Positions 1 through 8,856 of a DNA stretch of 64,000 nucleotides are shown here, one piece after another. The notes under the pieces are model-generated. The model saw nothing but the letters and a program-made list of their open reading frames with translations. It had not been told where the DNA came from and did no database searches. The position numbers and the translations under genes were made by a program. Positions within the stretch are counted from its first letter, which is position 1. The number at the start of each line of letters is the position of its first letter. Source of the DNA: RGIG3002 sp964449325 (lineage in GTDB: Bacteria; Bacillota; Clostridia; Lachnospirales; Lachnospiraceae); the NCBI GenBank assembly GCA_964449325.1, contig CAYUYJ010000001.1, positions 62,001 to 126,000 of the forward strand, written 5' to 3'.

Positions 1-745
1 GATGCTCGTATTCAGACAAACCTGTTGTGATTGTCTCCATATCCGCCAAAACACTGGTAACTGTTATTTTCTCTCCTCTTGCCTCAGCTTCCAGACGTTT
101 TAACCAAAGAATTGCTGATAATGGGTGAGCTCCCGTTCTAATAAAGGTTCCCCCGCCGGTCTTACTCCATTCACCTGCGACGTGAGAACTTGACCCTTTC
201 AAACTTTCTTCACCCTTCGCATAGAGAATTCTGCTTTTCTTTTTTCGGATAATCTCTCCTGCTTTTACAACAGCCGGTGCATATACAAAGTTTTCTGCGT
301 ACATAAATTTCTTTCCGGATGAATCTACTATCTTTTTCAACCTGTCAAGAGAGCACAACAACTGTTCATACATGTATGACTTAGACACATTCTGTCCGAT
401 TGGTTGCTTGTCCCCGGCTTTCCCGAAATAACCACTTAATGGTTTTTCACAAATAACATGTTTTCCGGCTTTCATCGCCTTTTCAATCATCTCTTCATGC
501 AAATACGGCGGAGTACATATATCTATTACATCGATTTCAGGATCAGTCAATAAATCATCAAAATCTAACGAGGCCTCTTGAAACCCATACCGCTCCTTCA
601 TTTGATTTACCTGTTCAAACCTTCTTGCAATAATTCTTTTATAGCATACAGGCACCCCACTAAAACGCTTTAATGCATTCATATGTAACTCTGTAGCTCT
701 TCCTGCTCCTGCGACGCCTAAACAAATCTCTCCTTTACTGTTCAT
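1..745 (-). CDS. Gfo/Idh/MocA-family oxidoreductase, 3' end cut by window edge
   Basis: I translated this open frame directly; it runs from an ATG at 745 off the left edge (248 codons visible). An NAD(P)-binding Rossmann start is seen at residues 10-17 (GVAGAGRA), the family's EKP motif at 100-102 (CEKPLSG) and a conserved His in GAHPLSAI further on. Such enzymes oxidise or reduce sugar hydroxyls or keto groups, often on nucleotide sugars. An AGGAGG site lies 4-5 bases before the ATG and the gene starts 11 bases after the ATP-grasp gene, so the two are co-transcribed. The substrate cannot be told. The C-terminal substrate domain is incomplete here because of the window edge, not a mutation. 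Confidence 0.85.
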   Translation of the reverse strand, partial: MNSKGEICLGVAGAGRATELHMNALKRFSGVPVCYKRIIARRFEQVNQMKERYGFQEASLDFDDLLTDPEIDVIDICTPPYLHEEMIEKAMKAGKHVICEKPLSGYFGKAGDKQPIGQNVSKSYMYEQLLCSLDRLKKIVDSSGKKFMYAENFVYAPAVVKAGEIIRKKKSRILYAKGEESLKGSSSHVAGEWSKTGGGTFIRTGAHPLSAILWLKRLEAEARGEKITVTSVLADMETITTGLSEYEH

Positions 746-756
746 GCACCCTCCTG

Positions 757-1938
757 TTATTCTTCCATCTCAACCAAATCACATCTATATTTTTCAATCA
801 ATATTCTTTTCATCTCTGCAGCATCTGCAAACATCATAAATAAAAAGCCAACCGGGTCTCTTTTATTATCAGTAATAATATCTCCCACTTCATGCAACAT
901 GAATTGATCATATATATACTTTTTGTATGCATCCGGTACAACAATTTTTTTAATTCTTCCACAAGAACTTGCCATAATAGATTTATACGCAAAAAACCCC
1001 TCTTGTCGTATAACACGAGGAAAATCTTTGCAATCTAATCCACATCTTGCCCGCACTTCCCAATAATCCCAATCTATTCCGGTAAGCATATTGGCAGGCA
1101 CTGAGTACATATTTCCAAGAATTCTTCTCATTACCTCAATAATCCACGGAGTACCATCTTTTAATATATATTGTAAATGAAAAATTCCATCCTTAAGATG
1201 TAATATACTTGCTATTTTTTCTATTTGTTCAACCAATATCGGATAAACATTTTGCCACTGTTCTGCAGGATAGGTATCGATTTCTACCCGATATGGATTT
1301 AGAATGGAATATTCATTATTTGTACAACAAGCAACAACTTTTTGATTTACAAGAAATGTACAAAAACCATGTTGCGTTCCTTCAATATATGGTTCTACCA
1401 CGATTCGCTTCGCTCTGGACTTGGAGAATGCTTCTTTCACAGCCACCTCCGCTTCCCCATAATTCTGCACTCTATTAATTCCGTTGCCTGCACTGGCATC
1501 AGTCGGTTTGATTATTAAAGGAAATACCATATTTTGAATACTATCCATTGCTACTTCTGGATTATCATAAGACTCTGTTTTGGGCGTCAATATACCGTAT
1601 TCTTTGGCAAATTTTTTAAATTTATCCTTATTATGCAGGGTTAATGTAGTCTCATAAGAATCATAACCCGGTAAATTTAATTTCTCAGCTACATACGCAG
1701 CCGTATATACACCAAAGTCATTGCAGCAAGGACAAACAGCATCAATTTTTTCTTCCCTTGCAATTGACAGAATTAATTCTTTATCAGAATAATCTGCCTT
1801 AATATACTTGTCTACCCAGCATTTCCCCGGTGAATTCTCTCGATTACCTGTTGCTACGATATAATATCCTAATTTTCGCAAAGCTTTTATTAAGCCTAAG
1901 TCATTATGACTGGTGCATAAAAGTAATACTTTTTTCAT
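757..1938 (-). CDS. ATP-grasp ligase (carbamoyl-phosphate-synthase-like)
   Basis: This 393-residue protein has the ATP-grasp layout: an N-terminal pre-ATP-grasp Rossmann-like region (1-100), a nucleotide-binding lysine and glycine loop at 140-153 (PLIIKPTDASAGNG), the adenine-site segment VEPYIEG at 181-187 and metal/phosphate residues near 268-272 (EVMRR). The family joins a carboxylate, through an acyl-phosphate, to an amine or another nucleophile. In a glycan locus this could attach an amino acid or other acid to a sugar, but the substrate is inference. It lies 10 bases after the radical SAM gene and 11 bases before the oxidoreductase, so it belongs to the same operon. Confidence 0.8.
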   Translation of the reverse strand: MKKVLLLCTSHNDLGLIKALRKLGYYIVATGNRENSPGKCWVDKYIKADYSDKELILSIAREEKIDAVCPCCNDFGVYTAAYVAEKLNLPGYDSYETTLTLHNKDKFKKFAKEYGILTPKTESYDNPEVAMDSIQNMVFPLIIKPTDASAGNGINRVQNYGEAEVAVKEAFSKSRAKRIVVEPYIEGTQHGFCTFLVNQKVVACCTNNEYSILNPYRVEIDTYPAEQWQNVYPILVEQIEKIASILHLKDGIFHLQYILKDGTPWIIEVMRRILGNMYSVPANMLTGIDWDYWEVRARCGLDCKDFPRVIRQEGFFAYKSIMASSCGRIKKIVVPDAYKKYIYDQFMLHEVGDIITDNKRDPVGFLFMMFADAAEMKRILIEKYRCDLVEMEE

Positions 1939-1948
1939 TTTTACCTCT

Positions 1949-2929
1949 TTAATTTTGAGATGTATTTATTAGCAATCTTTCTCTTATATCTGCCGAAGAA
2001 TCAATTGCATTATCTTGCAAATTGCATGATACACAAGGACTATCTTTGGTTCCAAAACATAAATGATTTCTCCTGATATCTACCATCTCATCACTGAAAT
2101 ATATATCCAAAACACTTGAATCATTGACATTTCCAATGCAGTCAGTATTCACGAAAATATTCCAACAAAAGCGCACCTTACCATCTACATCTATAACAAC
2201 TTCCCTAAAAGGAGTTGTGCATGGTTGCGTTCTATTTTCAATTGACAATTCCTTAAGTTCCCCACCTCTGTCATTTCCGTCCTCAAGCCAATTATTGGTA
2301 ACAACCAACATCCTAATACCCTTATATAATAAGTCACAGCTTATGTTATGCATACTCGTCCTACTCGTAATACTATATTCCAATCCTAGCTTAGCAAAGA
2401 AAACCTGTAGTTTTTTTTCTGCAACTTCATCTGTATATTTTTCACCGGAATTCATATGAAGTGTTACTAACATTTCGTCCAATCCGGCATCGCTCAACTC
2501 TTCCAAATAGTCTTTTGTTAAATAATCACCATTAGAATTCATACGAACATAACTATGTGGGCAATATTCTTTAACAGTCTTAATTCTCTTCATTATGTCC
2601 CTATCAGCCAATGGTTCATTGAACAATGCAAGTGTAAAAATTCCTCTGTAATCAATTTCGCGCATTTCGCTTAATATTTTTATAAATAACTTGTCCTCCA
2701 TAAAACGCTGTTCCCTTGGATAATATGATATTGGACAATAATCACACTTACGATTGCAAAATGCACTTGTTTCTATATTAATCACCGTTACATACTCATT
2801 AAATAAATCCTTTCTTAAGGATTTATCAACATTTTTCTTTAATAACTCTTCAGCATGCCTTGAGTTTAAGTAGTATGCCCAAAATTCACTTTTTGCTATA
2901 TAAAAAAAATTGTTTTGAATCATTATCAT
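1949..2929 (-). CDS. Radical SAM protein with SPASM/twitch-like C-terminus
   Basis: The CxxxCxxC motif that binds the radical SAM [4Fe-4S] cluster is at C58, C62 and C65 (CNRKCDYC). The C-terminal part has further cysteines at 237, 255, 264, 291, 299 and 302 in the pattern typical of a SPASM or twitch domain holding auxiliary clusters, with the usual IDVDGKVRFCW and IGN segments. Family members include sugar and aminocyclitol dehydrogenases and epimerases and peptide-modifying enzymes. Here it sits between a split transketolase and an ATP-grasp gene, so a carbohydrate substrate is the simplest guess. The gap to the transketolase gene is 6 bases. The start is ATG at 2929 or 2923. Confidence 0.85.
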   Translation of the reverse strand: MIMIQNNFFYIAKSEFWAYYLNSRHAEELLKKNVDKSLRKDLFNEYVTVINIETSAFCNRKCDYCPISYYPREQRFMEDKLFIKILSEMREIDYRGIFTLALFNEPLADRDIMKRIKTVKEYCPHSYVRMNSNGDYLTKDYLEELSDAGLDEMLVTLHMNSGEKYTDEVAEKKLQVFFAKLGLEYSITSRTSMHNISCDLLYKGIRMLVVTNNWLEDGNDRGGELKELSIENRTQPCTTPFREVVIDVDGKVRFCWNIFVNTDCIGNVNDSSVLDIYFSDEMVDIRRNHLCFGTKDSPCVSCNLQDNAIDSSADIRERLLINTSQN

Positions 2930-2935
2930 TTCCTC

Positions 2936-3832
2936 TTATTTTACTAATTCATTTAGCTTACATTTTACATTTTCTTTTGTCAGACCATACCGTTTAGCAT
3001 TATCAGCCACATAGCCATAATTGGTCACAAATTCTTTTGGATACCCGATGAAACTCATCTTTACCATCTCTCCCTGGAGTGCAGTCAATATTTCTGTTGT
3101 TACTCCACCGGTATAGTATGGTTCACATAACAAAATTCTGTTATTTGTTAGATTTTTCTTTATGCATTCATAATCAAATGGCATAACTGTTGTATAGTAA
3201 AGGATTGTAACATCCTCATCTCCAATTGCCTGCATAACAAGCTCTAGCATGGGGCCTACAGCTATTACAGTTGCTTTGGTCCCTTGTTTTACAACATTTG
3301 CCTTACCAAACTCAACATTTCCTTTATATGAATTACTATATCTGGTTAATCTATAATATGTTGGAAATTCATTCGCATATGCGCTACGTAGCAGTGTCTC
3401 AAATTCTTCCAAATTTCCGGGCACAACTATCTGCATATTAGGAATCATTTTTAAAACTTCCACATCTGCCGGGCAACAATGCGTTGCTCCAAATGCAGCA
3501 ATTTCAGTTGATGCCCCCAAACCGATAAAATTTCCTCCAACCAATTGATATCCATAATCCACTTTCAATTGTTCATATGCTCTTTCTACAATAAAAGGGG
3601 ATTGAGCATAAAAAAGAGGAATCATTCCTGCTATTGACATTCCTGCAGTCATACTAACAATAGCCTGTTCCATAATACCTGCATCCAACACTCTTGCCGG
3701 ATACTTTTCAAAAAGCCATCTCAACCTTGTAGGAGCAGCTACACCGGCTGCACCGAAAATAAGCATTGTTCTTTCGTCTTTTTGTATTAAGTCTGATGAT
3801 ATATCAAAAAATCTATTCAACATTTCATTCAT
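2936..3832 (-). CDS. Transketolase C-terminal section (split subunit)
   Basis: This 298-residue protein matches the pyrimidine-binding and C-terminal domains of transketolase. The segment DAGIMEQ near residues 51-57 carries the glutamate that activates thiamine diphosphate, and GATHCCPADVEVL follows as in transketolases. It begins one base after the stop of the N-terminal subunit gene, so the two are almost certainly translated together as one alpha/beta-type enzyme. Transketolases move a two-carbon ketol unit between sugars. A dedicated copy in a glycan locus hints at a special sugar precursor; which one is unknown. Many Firmicutes also carry split transketolases of general metabolism, so function by context remains inference. 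Confidence 0.85.
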   Translation of the reverse strand: MNEMLNRFFDISSDLIQKDERTMLIFGAAGVAAPTRLRWLFEKYPARVLDAGIMEQAIVSMTAGMSIAGMIPLFYAQSPFIVERAYEQLKVDYGYQLVGGNFIGLGASTEIAAFGATHCCPADVEVLKMIPNMQIVVPGNLEEFETLLRSAYANEFPTYYRLTRYSNSYKGNVEFGKANVVKQGTKATVIAVGPMLELVMQAIGDEDVTILYYTTVMPFDYECIKKNLTNNRILLCEPYYTGGVTTEILTALQGEMVKMSFIGYPKEFVTNYGYVADNAKRYGLTKENVKCKLNELVK

Positions 3833-3833
3833 G

Positions 3834-4604
3834 TTATTTTAATTCCTCCATTATCATCAAATACTCCTCATCAGAAATACTTCTGTGATGCCACTCTTCA
3901 TGTGCTTTTTCCATCATTCGTATTCCCTTACCCTTTATCGTATTAGCTATTATAACATAGGGAGCATTAGGTGTATTTAACATTGCTGTTTTTAACTGTT
4001 CCTCATTATGCCCGTCAACTGTACATGTCTGCCACCCGAACGCTTCAAATTTCCTCTCGATATCCGGCATATTATCGGCAGAATTATTATTATCCACAAT
4101 ACAACATATATTATCTAGCTTATAGCGGGCTGCAAATATAATTGTCTCCCAATTGCTTCCTTCATTTAATTCTCCATCACCAACTATAACATACATCCTA
4201 TTGGATTTATTTTTTATTTTCCATGCATATGCGATTCCTACAGCATTAGGTAATCCATGTCCAAGTGACCCTGTGGAAACCATTACGCCCGGCACTTTAT
4301 GACGATCCGGGTGTACCCCAAACTTGCTGTCCATTTTTTTATATGTCTGAAAGTCCTCTTCTGAAATATACCCCTCTTCCACATAAACAGCGTATAATGC
4401 TAAAGAACCATGTCCTTTGCTCAAAACAAGTTGATCACTCTCCTCAGCATCTAAGCAACCTTTTTCAATATGCATAATATCTTTAAATAAAACATTCAAG
4501 ATTTCCATTAACGACATTGCAGGCGAAAGATGTGCCTCCATTTTATTTTTATATACTAAATCAATAATTTTTCTTTTCTGTGCCAAAATGTTCTGCTCAT
4601 ACAT
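3834..4604 (-). CDS. Transketolase N-terminal section (split subunit)
   Basis: The 256-residue protein carries the thiamine-diphosphate-binding motif GDG at 142-144 followed about 30 residues later by NNN, plus the KGHGSLALY segment near 63-71 and GSLGHGLP near 112-119, all typical of the transketolase N-terminal domain. Length fits the separate small subunit of a split enzyme. It is followed directly by the C-terminal subunit gene. An AGGAG site lies upstream of the ATG at 4604. It is the second gene after the FkbM methyltransferase start of this sub-block, 39 bases downstream of that gene. Confidence 0.85.
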   Translation of the reverse strand: MYEQNILAQKRKIIDLVYKNKMEAHLSPAMSLMEILNVLFKDIMHIEKGCLDAEESDQLVLSKGHGSLALYAVYVEEGYISEEDFQTYKKMDSKFGVHPDRHKVPGVMVSTGSLGHGLPNAVGIAYAWKIKNKSNRMYVIVGDGELNEGSNWETIIFAARYKLDNICCIVDNNNSADNMPDIERKFEAFGWQTCTVDGHNEEQLKTAMLNTPNAPYVIIANTIKGKGIRMMEKAHEEWHHRSISDEEYLMIMEELK

Positions 4605-4643
4605 ATCTTACTCCTCCTACAATAGAGTTTATACTCAATCTAT

Positions 4644-5732
4644 CTATTCGCAAACTGCATACAAAACTAATTCCTGAGTATATCTGGAATACGCTCTTAA
4701 ATAAAATTTGTATTCCGAACATAACGATTTAATATATTGTGGTATCGATAATAAATCCTCTTTCTTATGATATACGCAAATTGCAAGAATAGGATGATAT
4801 GTTTTAATTGTTTTCTCAGCCCCTTTTAATGCATTCAATTCAGATCCTTCTATATCCATTTTAATAAAGTCAACCCGCTGTTCTTCCACAATGTTATCTA
4901 TTGCATCCACATTAATAGAAATACATCCATCTTTATTTATTCCACTTGAGGTACCTCCAATAGAAAATGTTAATGTATCTTTCTTGTCCCAAGCTCCAAG
5001 CTTAATCGCATTGCATTTTTCGTATTTTGCACAATTTCCCAACAGCTTCATATAATTTTCTTCATCCGGCTCTAACAGGAAAGAAATGCCTGCATACTCT
5101 TGTCCTACCATTTCTTGATAGTTTTTTAGAAATGCCAAAAAGGAATCACCATCATATGCACCGCAATCCACAAATGACTCTATTTTACTAAAATCAACTA
5201 TATCTTTATCGTAATACTGATTACTTTCCCAAATGTTTTCCAGGTATTTGTATTCACCACTAATTTTTTGATTCAGATATGCCGTCATACATTCTCTGGA
5301 TTTTTCATCAGAAAACTCTTCATATATTTGTAAGAATTTTTCCTCGTTTTGCTTTATATAATCGTAATTCAAAGATACTAAATCTTCTACAGTATGTAGT
5401 GAAAAAATGTCCGCACTAATTACTTCTATTTTTTTAGACCACTCGGATACTTTATTTCTATCATAATCTCTCATAGCAATAATAAGCATACTGTCAGGAT
5501 CAAATCCAAATCTATCTATGTTCAATACAGGTATTTCTTTATATTGCATTTTTTCAGTATAATATTGTCCGTCCACAAAAAAACCCTCAACACGGATTCC
5601 ATTAATCACCAAAGCATCACATGTAATCTTTCCCATCTGCCCGCAACCATATATATATACTTTTCTATTCTCGCTATTCGCCTTTTTAGCCTTTCTAATT
5701 ATTGAATTCTCTTTTTCAACTAAATTTATCAT
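4644..5732 (-). CDS. FkbM-family methyltransferase with N-terminal Rossmann-like domain
   Basis: Residues 187-196 (FVDCGAYDGD) form the SAM-binding motif I and the later segment IKMDIEGSELNAL is the hallmark of FkbM methyltransferases, which methylate sugar hydroxyls. The first 110 residues form a separate unit starting YIYGCGQMG at 27-35, resembling the nucleotide-binding domain seen in PglD-like and related glycan proteins. The total of 362 residues is longer than a bare FkbM domain because of this extension. AAGGAG precedes the ATG. The 130 bases upstream form one of the larger gaps in this block, so an internal promoter is possible. Confidence 0.8.
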   Translation of the reverse strand: MINLVEKENSIIRKAKKANSENRKVYIYGCGQMGKITCDALVINGIRVEGFFVDGQYYTEKMQYKEIPVLNIDRFGFDPDSMLIIAMRDYDRNKVSEWSKKIEVISADIFSLHTVEDLVSLNYDYIKQNEEKFLQIYEEFSDEKSRECMTAYLNQKISGEYKYLENIWESNQYYDKDIVDFSKIESFVDCGAYDGDSFLAFLKNYQEMVGQEYAGISFLLEPDEENYMKLLGNCAKYEKCNAIKLGAWDKKDTLTFSIGGTSSGINKDGCISINVDAIDNIVEEQRVDFIKMDIEGSELNALKGAEKTIKTYHPILAICVYHKKEDLLSIPQYIKSLCSEYKFYLRAYSRYTQELVLYAVCE

Positions 5733-5862
5733 TTACTTTTCTCTCCTTTGGTTTTTAATTATTCCTTTTTTACATCTATAACGCTTTTTTATTTTATTTT
5801 GGCTAACTATATTATTAAACACATATTTATCTATATTACACTAAGTTCATCATGATTCTATT
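5733..5862. other. AT-rich intergenic gap
   Basis: This 130-base gap is very AT-rich and includes runs such as ctttttttattttatttt. It holds no open frame of note and no stem followed by a T-run that would be a convincing terminator on either strand. On the minus strand there are loose -10-like hexamers (TATAGT, TATAGA) but none has a good -35 at 17 bases. It may contain an internal promoter for the FkbM-to-oxidoreductase part, but the sequence does not prove it. Confidence 0.5.
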
Positions 5863-6831
5863 CTAGCTCAATCTATGCCTAAAATACAAATAAAAATAAT
5901 ACAACAATGACTTCCAAAGTACCCAATTACTTTCCCAACCAGCTTTTCGATTCCTTCGTTCTAATATCTTTATCTTTTTTTTATCGGTTTCCAACCGAAA
6001 TTCAAATTCCTGCTCCATATCCAATTCCTGTTTTTGCGGCAACATGTTTTCATTTAGCCCACAGTTCTGCCCCGTTCCATCATATCCCCAATTACGAACT
6101 TTTGATTTGGTTGGTAATATGCTATACATATTATTCATTATCATATATATAAGTATTGTGATATCTATCGGATTCACCCTCTCTTCATCCATGAAAAAAA
6201 CTTTATCCTTATTTATGATATATCCGACCAGAAAAAAATAAAACGTTTGAGGGCTTTCACAAAATAGCTTAAACATCCTTCTTTTGTCCAATACAATTGA
6301 ATTAATCCATTCTCTCGTTAACGATTCTTCCATTTGTAGCCATTTCTCTTTATATATACCTACCCCCCATTGATAACAGCAAAGTTTAAATGCCGTTCCA
6401 TTCATTGTTGCAGGCTTTTTTATCAAATCAGAAAAACCACATACGCAAAAAACTTTTTCATCAGATTTACCATATTCCAATGATTTATCCATAAATTCAA
6501 GATAATTCGGAGATACCTCTATATCGTCCTCTAACGAAATAAGCCTGTCATATTGTTCAAATACCGTTTCCTGCAAAAAAAGATAATTCGGTAATGTTCC
6601 TAAATTCTCCTCCTGAACATACAGATGCACTTCTTTAAATTTGAATTTCCGGCTATTCAGATAATCTACAATCTTATCATGCCCTTCCACATACTTTTCT
6701 TCAGGCGGATAATCCACGGAAATGAATATCTCTGTATATTTTGCCCAAGGATTATTTTCCAACGATTCAATACATCTTTTAAAATGTTCATATCTATTCA
6801 GAGTACAAATAATAACAGGTGCATATACCAT
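5863..6831 (-). CDS. GT-A glycosyltransferase (GT2-like)
   Basis: The protein (322 residues from the chosen start) opens VYAPVIICTLNRYEHFKRC, a GT-A nucleotide-binding start, and has LEDDIEVSPNYL, the acidic metal-binding motif, near residue 105. It is related to the gene at 12236-13156, which starts YAPVVIFCYNRKEHLKRT and has VLEDDIVTSEDFL. It is expected to add one sugar to a lipid-linked glycan at the cytoplasmic membrane face. I chose the ATG at 6831 because GAGGA stands about 9 bases before it; an in-frame GTG at 6861 would add ten residues that precede the fold. Acceptor and donor are unknown. Confidence 0.7.
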   Translation of the reverse strand: MVYAPVIICTLNRYEHFKRCIESLENNPWAKYTEIFISVDYPPEEKYVEGHDKIVDYLNSRKFKFKEVHLYVQEENLGTLPNYLFLQETVFEQYDRLISLEDDIEVSPNYLEFMDKSLEYGKSDEKVFCVCGFSDLIKKPATMNGTAFKLCCYQWGVGIYKEKWLQMEESLTREWINSIVLDKRRMFKLFCESPQTFYFFLVGYIINKDKVFFMDEERVNPIDITILIYMIMNNMYSILPTKSKVRNWGYDGTGQNCGLNENMLPQKQELDMEQEFEFRLETDKKKIKILERRNRKAGWESNWVLWKSLLYYFYLYFRHRLS

Positions 6832-6918
6832 GCTGTTTTTCCTCGTTTCTAAAGTTATCACATTTTCCTAATATTCATTACTAACATATTACTATGCAAT
6901 TTCCAAAAACACAATATT

Positions 6919-8802
6919 CTATATCTCCTGCTCCTTAAGCTCCTTCTTGATGATACGCATCTGCTCGCTATTCTCCACATCGTTTGTAATGACCTCTGCG
7001 AAATAACTATCCTGCACCCTGATTCTCTCTTCAATCCATTCTTTGCGATATCCCTCATCCTTTGATAACTGTTCCATCAATCTTAACAGTTCATCATCCT
7101 CTCGAATAACATAAAAACCTTCTTTATATTTTTCAAACATACTGTATTCATAGTCACATACTATACTAATTACCGCCTTACGCTCTACAATGGCATCCAT
7201 AATACTTAAAGAACAATTTGTTATCAAAATATCTACTTTTTTTAAAACATCCCGTATATTGTTTTCCATAGGTTCCAGTATAATATTATTACATTTCTTA
7301 CATCGATCTTGGAAAATATTAATCTCACTCTTTCTCTGATTGGGATGAAACTTCATGCGAAGACTACCCGTATTATTCTCAAAAAAATCACATAAAGTTA
7401 ATCCTGTCCTCATAAACCGGGAATAGCTGGTAGCTCCCAATGATGGATAGGATGGTGCCCAAAGTACGCTTAGCTCTTCTTTCAGAGATTCCCGTACAAA
7501 TGAATTCCCATAAAACGCTCCTGCATATGCTGTATTTTTTATAAGATACTTTCTTCCGACTGATTCCACCCTATGCTTTTCCACTTTACTGTATCTGCTT
7601 TCATCAATGTCCTGCACAAAGCCAAAATCACTTAAATAGCCGTAAGGTTCATAAAAACATTTTCGGACAATTTGAAAACTGCCTGTACAATTTCTAATCT
7701 TAACACACGGATTATGTTTTTTGGCATTCATCCCGCAGATTTGAGAATAGATACTATTCGTATTAGCATGTAGATCAATAATCTTGTAGCTATGCGTTTG
7801 AAAAAATTCATCTGCCGCCACATCACTAATAAGTCCTTCTCTGACATCATAACACAAATGACTCTTCATGATTATTCTTAATTGTAATCCATCCCCTAAA
7901 TCTGAATAATTATCCAAATAGCTCTTGAGTTTTTTCCATTGTTTCTTCTTAACTCTTTTATATTTTTTTAGTTCATGCGCTAAGACATTCATATTGATAC
8001 TTCGCTCTATATTATCTGCTGTATATCCATATTCTTCCCACTGTCTTTTTATCTTCTCATTGACACTAATAATACGAAAGTCTATTTTTTCTTTGCTTAA
8101 CTGTTCCAGATAATCTTTTGTCCAATTATAGTCTTTTTCTTTTGCAGCTTGCTTTAAGATTCCTATATCAGTATGAATTGCTTGCTCTTCTTTTTTCCAA
8201 TCTTTTGCCTGTCTTTTCAGATTGGTCAATCTGTTTCTAAATCCTACTTGGGAGCTAATCTCTATTACTGCCTCCAGAGCCTTCTCACCGAATATTGTCA
8301 AAACAAACAGCCGAAGTTTCATAAATTCCCACGGTGTTTTTCCAAAATATAAACTAAAATTTTTCTTATTCTTTTTACACCAAAAATATAACTGTTCTAT
8401 TTCTTTATAATATACTGTGTTATAAAAACAATATACATGAACATCTTTACATTTTGAAAATAGATTATCGAAGATATCGTAAAACATAAGCATATCCAAA
8501 ACACGCATTGCTTCTGTATAGCCTTCCAGCTCACAGTTTGCATGATATAAATATGTTCTTTCAACAACTTCCTGACTAATACAAGCATTGATTTCATCCA
8601 AAATATCCCATACCTGTTCGGCATACTCCAAATAATTTTTATTACTCTCTAATACCTTAACTTCAACATGACTGTATTTACTTGAACATGTTGAAACCAG
8701 TTCCGCATTTTTGGTCAGACATAGTATCTCACATTTTGGGCTTATTTTCTTATATCGTTTTTCAAATTCATCTATTGTATCACACAGAACTACTTCAAGC
8801 AT
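6919..8802 (-). CDS. Large two-part protein with capsule-type GT-B C-terminal half
   Basis: This 627-residue protein has a C-terminal half resembling GT-B capsule or CDP-glycerol-type glycosyltransferases: MKFHPNQ (the basic HP motif) followed by ILEPMENNIRDVLKKVDI and ITNCSLSIMDAIVERK, where the donor is normally bound. The N-terminal 300 residues show alternating helix-rich segments rich in Lys, Tyr and Trp that I do not recognise. I place the start at the ATG at 8802, since AAGGAG lies about 8 bases before it; an in-frame TTG at 8838 is less likely. It could transfer a sugar or a sugar/alditol phosphate. The gene is notably AT-rich: one 60-base line at 8401 has only 11 G+C. Confidence 0.6.
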   Translation of the reverse strand: MLEVVLCDTIDEFEKRYKKISPKCEILCLTKNAELVSTCSSKYSHVEVKVLESNKNYLEYAEQVWDILDEINACISQEVVERTYLYHANCELEGYTEAMRVLDMLMFYDIFDNLFSKCKDVHVYCFYNTVYYKEIEQLYFWCKKNKKNFSLYFGKTPWEFMKLRLFVLTIFGEKALEAVIEISSQVGFRNRLTNLKRQAKDWKKEEQAIHTDIGILKQAAKEKDYNWTKDYLEQLSKEKIDFRIISVNEKIKRQWEEYGYTADNIERSINMNVLAHELKKYKRVKKKQWKKLKSYLDNYSDLGDGLQLRIIMKSHLCYDVREGLISDVAADEFFQTHSYKIIDLHANTNSIYSQICGMNAKKHNPCVKIRNCTGSFQIVRKCFYEPYGYLSDFGFVQDIDESRYSKVEKHRVESVGRKYLIKNTAYAGAFYGNSFVRESLKEELSVLWAPSYPSLGATSYSRFMRTGLTLCDFFENNTGSLRMKFHPNQRKSEINIFQDRCKKCNNIILEPMENNIRDVLKKVDILITNCSLSIMDAIVERKAVISIVCDYEYSMFEKYKEGFYVIREDDELLRLMEQLSKDEGYRKEWIEERIRVQDSYFAEVITNDVENSEQMRIIKKELKEQEI

Positions 8803-8856
8803 ATAGTACTCTCCTTGTGGCACATCCAACCGTACCAAGTTAATATTTCAACCAGC

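Noticed and set aside
5733..5862. Possible terminator or promoter in the AT-rich gap
   Set aside because: T-runs are present but no stem precedes them, and -10-like hexamers lack a -35 at proper spacing.
6859..6863. GTG start at 6861 or the overlapping ATG at 6863 for the glycosyltransferase gene
   Set aside because: The ATG at 6863 runs into a stop at once, and the GTG would add residues before the conserved fold start. The ATG at 6831 has a good GAGGA site.
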